From NCBI GenBank assembly GCA_949286525.1, contig CASECT010000039.1, positions 1 to 64,000 on the forward strand: DNA of 64,000 nucleotides, in the 5' to 3' direction. This document shows, in pieces, positions 62,671 to 64,000 of this stretch. The translations under genes and the position numbers were made by a program. The DNA comes from an uncultured Eubacteriales bacterium. Its GTDB lineage: Bacteria; Bacillota; Clostridia; Lachnospirales; Lachnospiraceae. The first letter of the stretch is position 1, and every line of letters starts with the position of its first letter. A model generated the notes under the pieces. The model was not told the DNA's origin and made no database searches. It worked only from the letters and a program-made list of their open reading frames with translations.

Positions 62671-63084
62671 TTTCGTTTCAATTAGAAATGTCTATCTGAA
62701 CCTGTCGGACTTCTCCCGCACACGGTACAGACATTCCTCCGGAAATTCACATTTCGCATAATTTCTCCGGAAGACCCATCAGACGCGTCCCCTCCACTGA
62801 TCATACAGTATACATGAGTGTATTGTCTCTTTGTACACCGACGTTATAATTAAGGCAGGAAAAGAAGATAGCAAACAAAGATAGAAAATTACGACACCGA
62901 TGTATTAAAAAACTTTTTTCAGAATACCACGGAACAATTGAATCTATTAAAAGAACAAGATTTCGAACATTTCAACGTCAATATTACCATAAATCGCTAT
63001 GTACATCCCTCGAGTTTACGGGTTTTTATACTTCAGTATGTGATTTTTTTGCTTTTCTCAAACGTTTTAATGGACATTTTCCCT
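62671..63084. other. AT-rich gap with an orphan promoter, no convincing gene
   Basis: On the plus strand TTGTCT (62823-62828), 16 bp, TATAAT (62845-62850) is a good promoter match. Downstream, an AT-rich frame (62938-63315, TTG start, no ribosome binding site) runs antisense into the end of the Rpn gene; it is not a supported gene. The rest of the gap shows no feature I can name. Confidence 0.4.
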
Positions 63085-64000
63085 TCAGATCTGACGAAGC
63101 GCATACACATACTTCTCCGCCGCTTCAGAAGAAAGGTTATACTGTGCCATAATCTTCTCCAAAATGACCGAATCCTCCATACCGGCATCTCGAAGCAATG
63201 TTACTGCTCCTTCGATTCCCTGATCCAGTCCTTTGTTCATTCCCTCTCTTATTCCCTCTTTCTTTCCTTCTTTTATTCCTTCATTAACACCTTCATTATA
63301 AATTCCCTGGCTTAAGTTACACATTTCCGCCACCTCACTTTCCAATTCCATCGTCATCGCTATATGAAATTCTTCCTGCATGACTTTCTGTTTCTTCTCT
63401 ACATCTGTCTTGGAAGATAACAAAACATTCATCAGACGTAGAATCTCATGATCCACCTCCTCATCTGGGTTTCCCAGATTGACAATTACCGCCTGGATCA
63501 GATCCGTATCTTCCTTGCGGGATTCCATACTTCCATACACAGAAAACTCTTTCAACGCAATCTTTTTTATCGTGTTTGCCCGTTTCTTTGCCGCATTTGG
63601 ACAAAACCAGATGGAATAGACTTTCCGAATTTTACCATACTCAGAATGGCTGAATACAGTTCCATACTGGGCAGAAATCAGTCTGCAACAATAATAAATT
63701 GCCCGTTTCTCGATCGGATATCCCGGAGCCGTATCCAACTGGGCTTCTATATTGATAATCAACTGGATAGACCGTTTTTCTCCCGGAGTACAGGCATTCA
63801 GACGTATATCATAATAAACGGTCTGTTCTTTCAGACTGCTATCCTCCGTATTGCCCACGCTGATACTCTTGTCACTGTCTATCAATCCAAGTTTCTCATC
63901 TGCATCCAAATCGTCCGCATGTACAGCCCTCAGAGATACTTCCGGCTTTTCCTCGATACACTTTATGATCTCCTGAGGACTGTACAGAGCAAATTCCTCC
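63085..64000 (-). CDS. Rpn-type PD-(D/E)XK nuclease/transposase-like protein (5' end beyond window)
   Basis: The frame is open to the right edge, giving at least 305 residues; the true start lies beyond the window (a TTG at 63909 is only an internal codon). The nuclease core shows QTVYYDIRLNAC and LIINIEAQLD, the D...ExQ arrangement of PD-(D/E)XK transposase-related Rpn proteins, then YPIEKRAIYYCCRLISAQYGT. The C-terminus has a charged repeat (EGIKEGKKEGIREGMNKG) and a helical tail. Such proteins promote RecA-independent recombination in E. coli and are common, multi-copy genes in Clostridia. It may be an accessory of the adjacent decayed DNA. Confidence 0.82.
   Translation of the reverse strand, partial: EEFALYSPQEIIKCIEEKPEVSLRAVHADDLDADEKLGLIDSDKSISVGNTEDSSLKEQTVYYDIRLNACTPGEKRSIQLIINIEAQLDTAPGYPIEKRAIYYCCRLISAQYGTVFSHSEYGKIRKVYSIWFCPNAAKKRANTIKKIALKEFSVYGSMESRKEDTDLIQAVIVNLGNPDEEVDHEILRLMNVLLSSKTDVEKKQKVMQEEFHIAMTMELESEVAEMCNLSQGIYNEGVNEGIKEGKKEGIREGMNKGLDQGIEGAVTLLRDAGMEDSVILEKIMAQYNLSSEAAEKYVYALRQI

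Noticed and set aside
62938..63315. 125-codon plus-strand frame downstream of an orphan promoter
   Set aside because: It has no ribosome binding site, starts at an internal TTG and runs antisense into the Rpn gene.
1..64000. tRNA or rRNA genes
   Set aside because: No rRNA-like segment or clear tRNA cloverleaf with a TTCGANNC arm was noticed in the intergenic regions.

Overview
The window looks like a chromosomal segment of a spore-forming, moderately GC-rich Clostridia, most likely a member of the Lachnospiraceae. The support is a Gram-positive PolC replicase, the CodY regulator, the mother-cell sigma factor SigK, a cotJABC spore-coat operon, strong GGAGG ribosome binding sites with many TTG/GTG starts, and an operon of DUF5717/DUF5716-type proteins that I associate with Lachnospiraceae (from memory, not searched). 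Most genes lie on the minus strand. No rRNA, tRNA, CRISPR array or complete insertion sequence was seen.

Layout. 1-4.2 kb: a MATE exporter cut by the window edge, galE, the infC-rpmI-rplT translation operon behind a terminator/antiterminator leader, and a HAD phosphatase. 4.2-9.1 kb: polyphosphate metabolism (ppk, ppx-HD) and a bifunctional chorismate mutase/prephenate dehydratase. 9.1-19.9 kb: the conserved run pyrH-frr-(terminator)-uppS-cdsA-dxr-rseP-ispG-polC. 19.9-23.3 kb: a cytidylate-kinase-like gene, an amidohydrolase and an amino-acid permease. 23.4-25.5 kb: a plus-strand gene fusing a complete leucine-regulated 2-isopropylmalate synthase to a C-terminal AraC-type DNA-binding domain, behind direct and inverted repeats. 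25.5-28.4 kb: VanZ-RDD membrane protein, uppP and a shortened lipoprotein hydrolase. 28.6-34.2 kb: a plus-strand three-gene cassette (TerB-domain protein, BrxD-like ATPase, BrxHI/Lhr-like helicase). 34.2-41.8 kb: rpsB-tsf and yifB-dprA-topA-codY. 41.8-50.5 kb: sigK, trpS, DUF5662, traX, a glycogen-debranching-enzyme homologue that has lost its catalytic residues, a DUF1292 gene overlapping antisense to a UvrD-like helicase, and gltX. 50.6-52.3 kb: cotJA-cotJB-cotJC plus a Cu/Zn superoxide dismutase, behind a sporulation-type promoter. 52.4-58.0 kb: the DUF5717/actin-fold/TPR operon. 58.2-64 kb: a HisC/CobD-like aminotransferase, a PH-domain membrane protein, a UPF0158-phosphoribosyltransferase-DprA cassette, a decayed gene, and an Rpn-type PD-(D/E)XK nuclease/transposase cut by the right edge.

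How the parts connect. dxr, ispG, uppS, uppP and cdsA supply isoprenoid and lipid carriers for the envelope. infC/rpmI/rplT, rpsB/tsf, frr, pyrH, trpS and gltX are translation and growth functions. codY lies in the same window as the leuA-AraC fusion, so two possible layers of branched-chain amino acid control are near each other. Two clusters, TerB-BrxD-BrxHI and UPF0158-PRTase-DprA, have the architecture of DNA-processing or anti-phage cassettes. Neither is a complete known system. The strongest candidates for something undescribed are the LeuA-AraC chimera with its putative operators and these two cassettes. All family assignments are by eye from the sequence; no database search was run.
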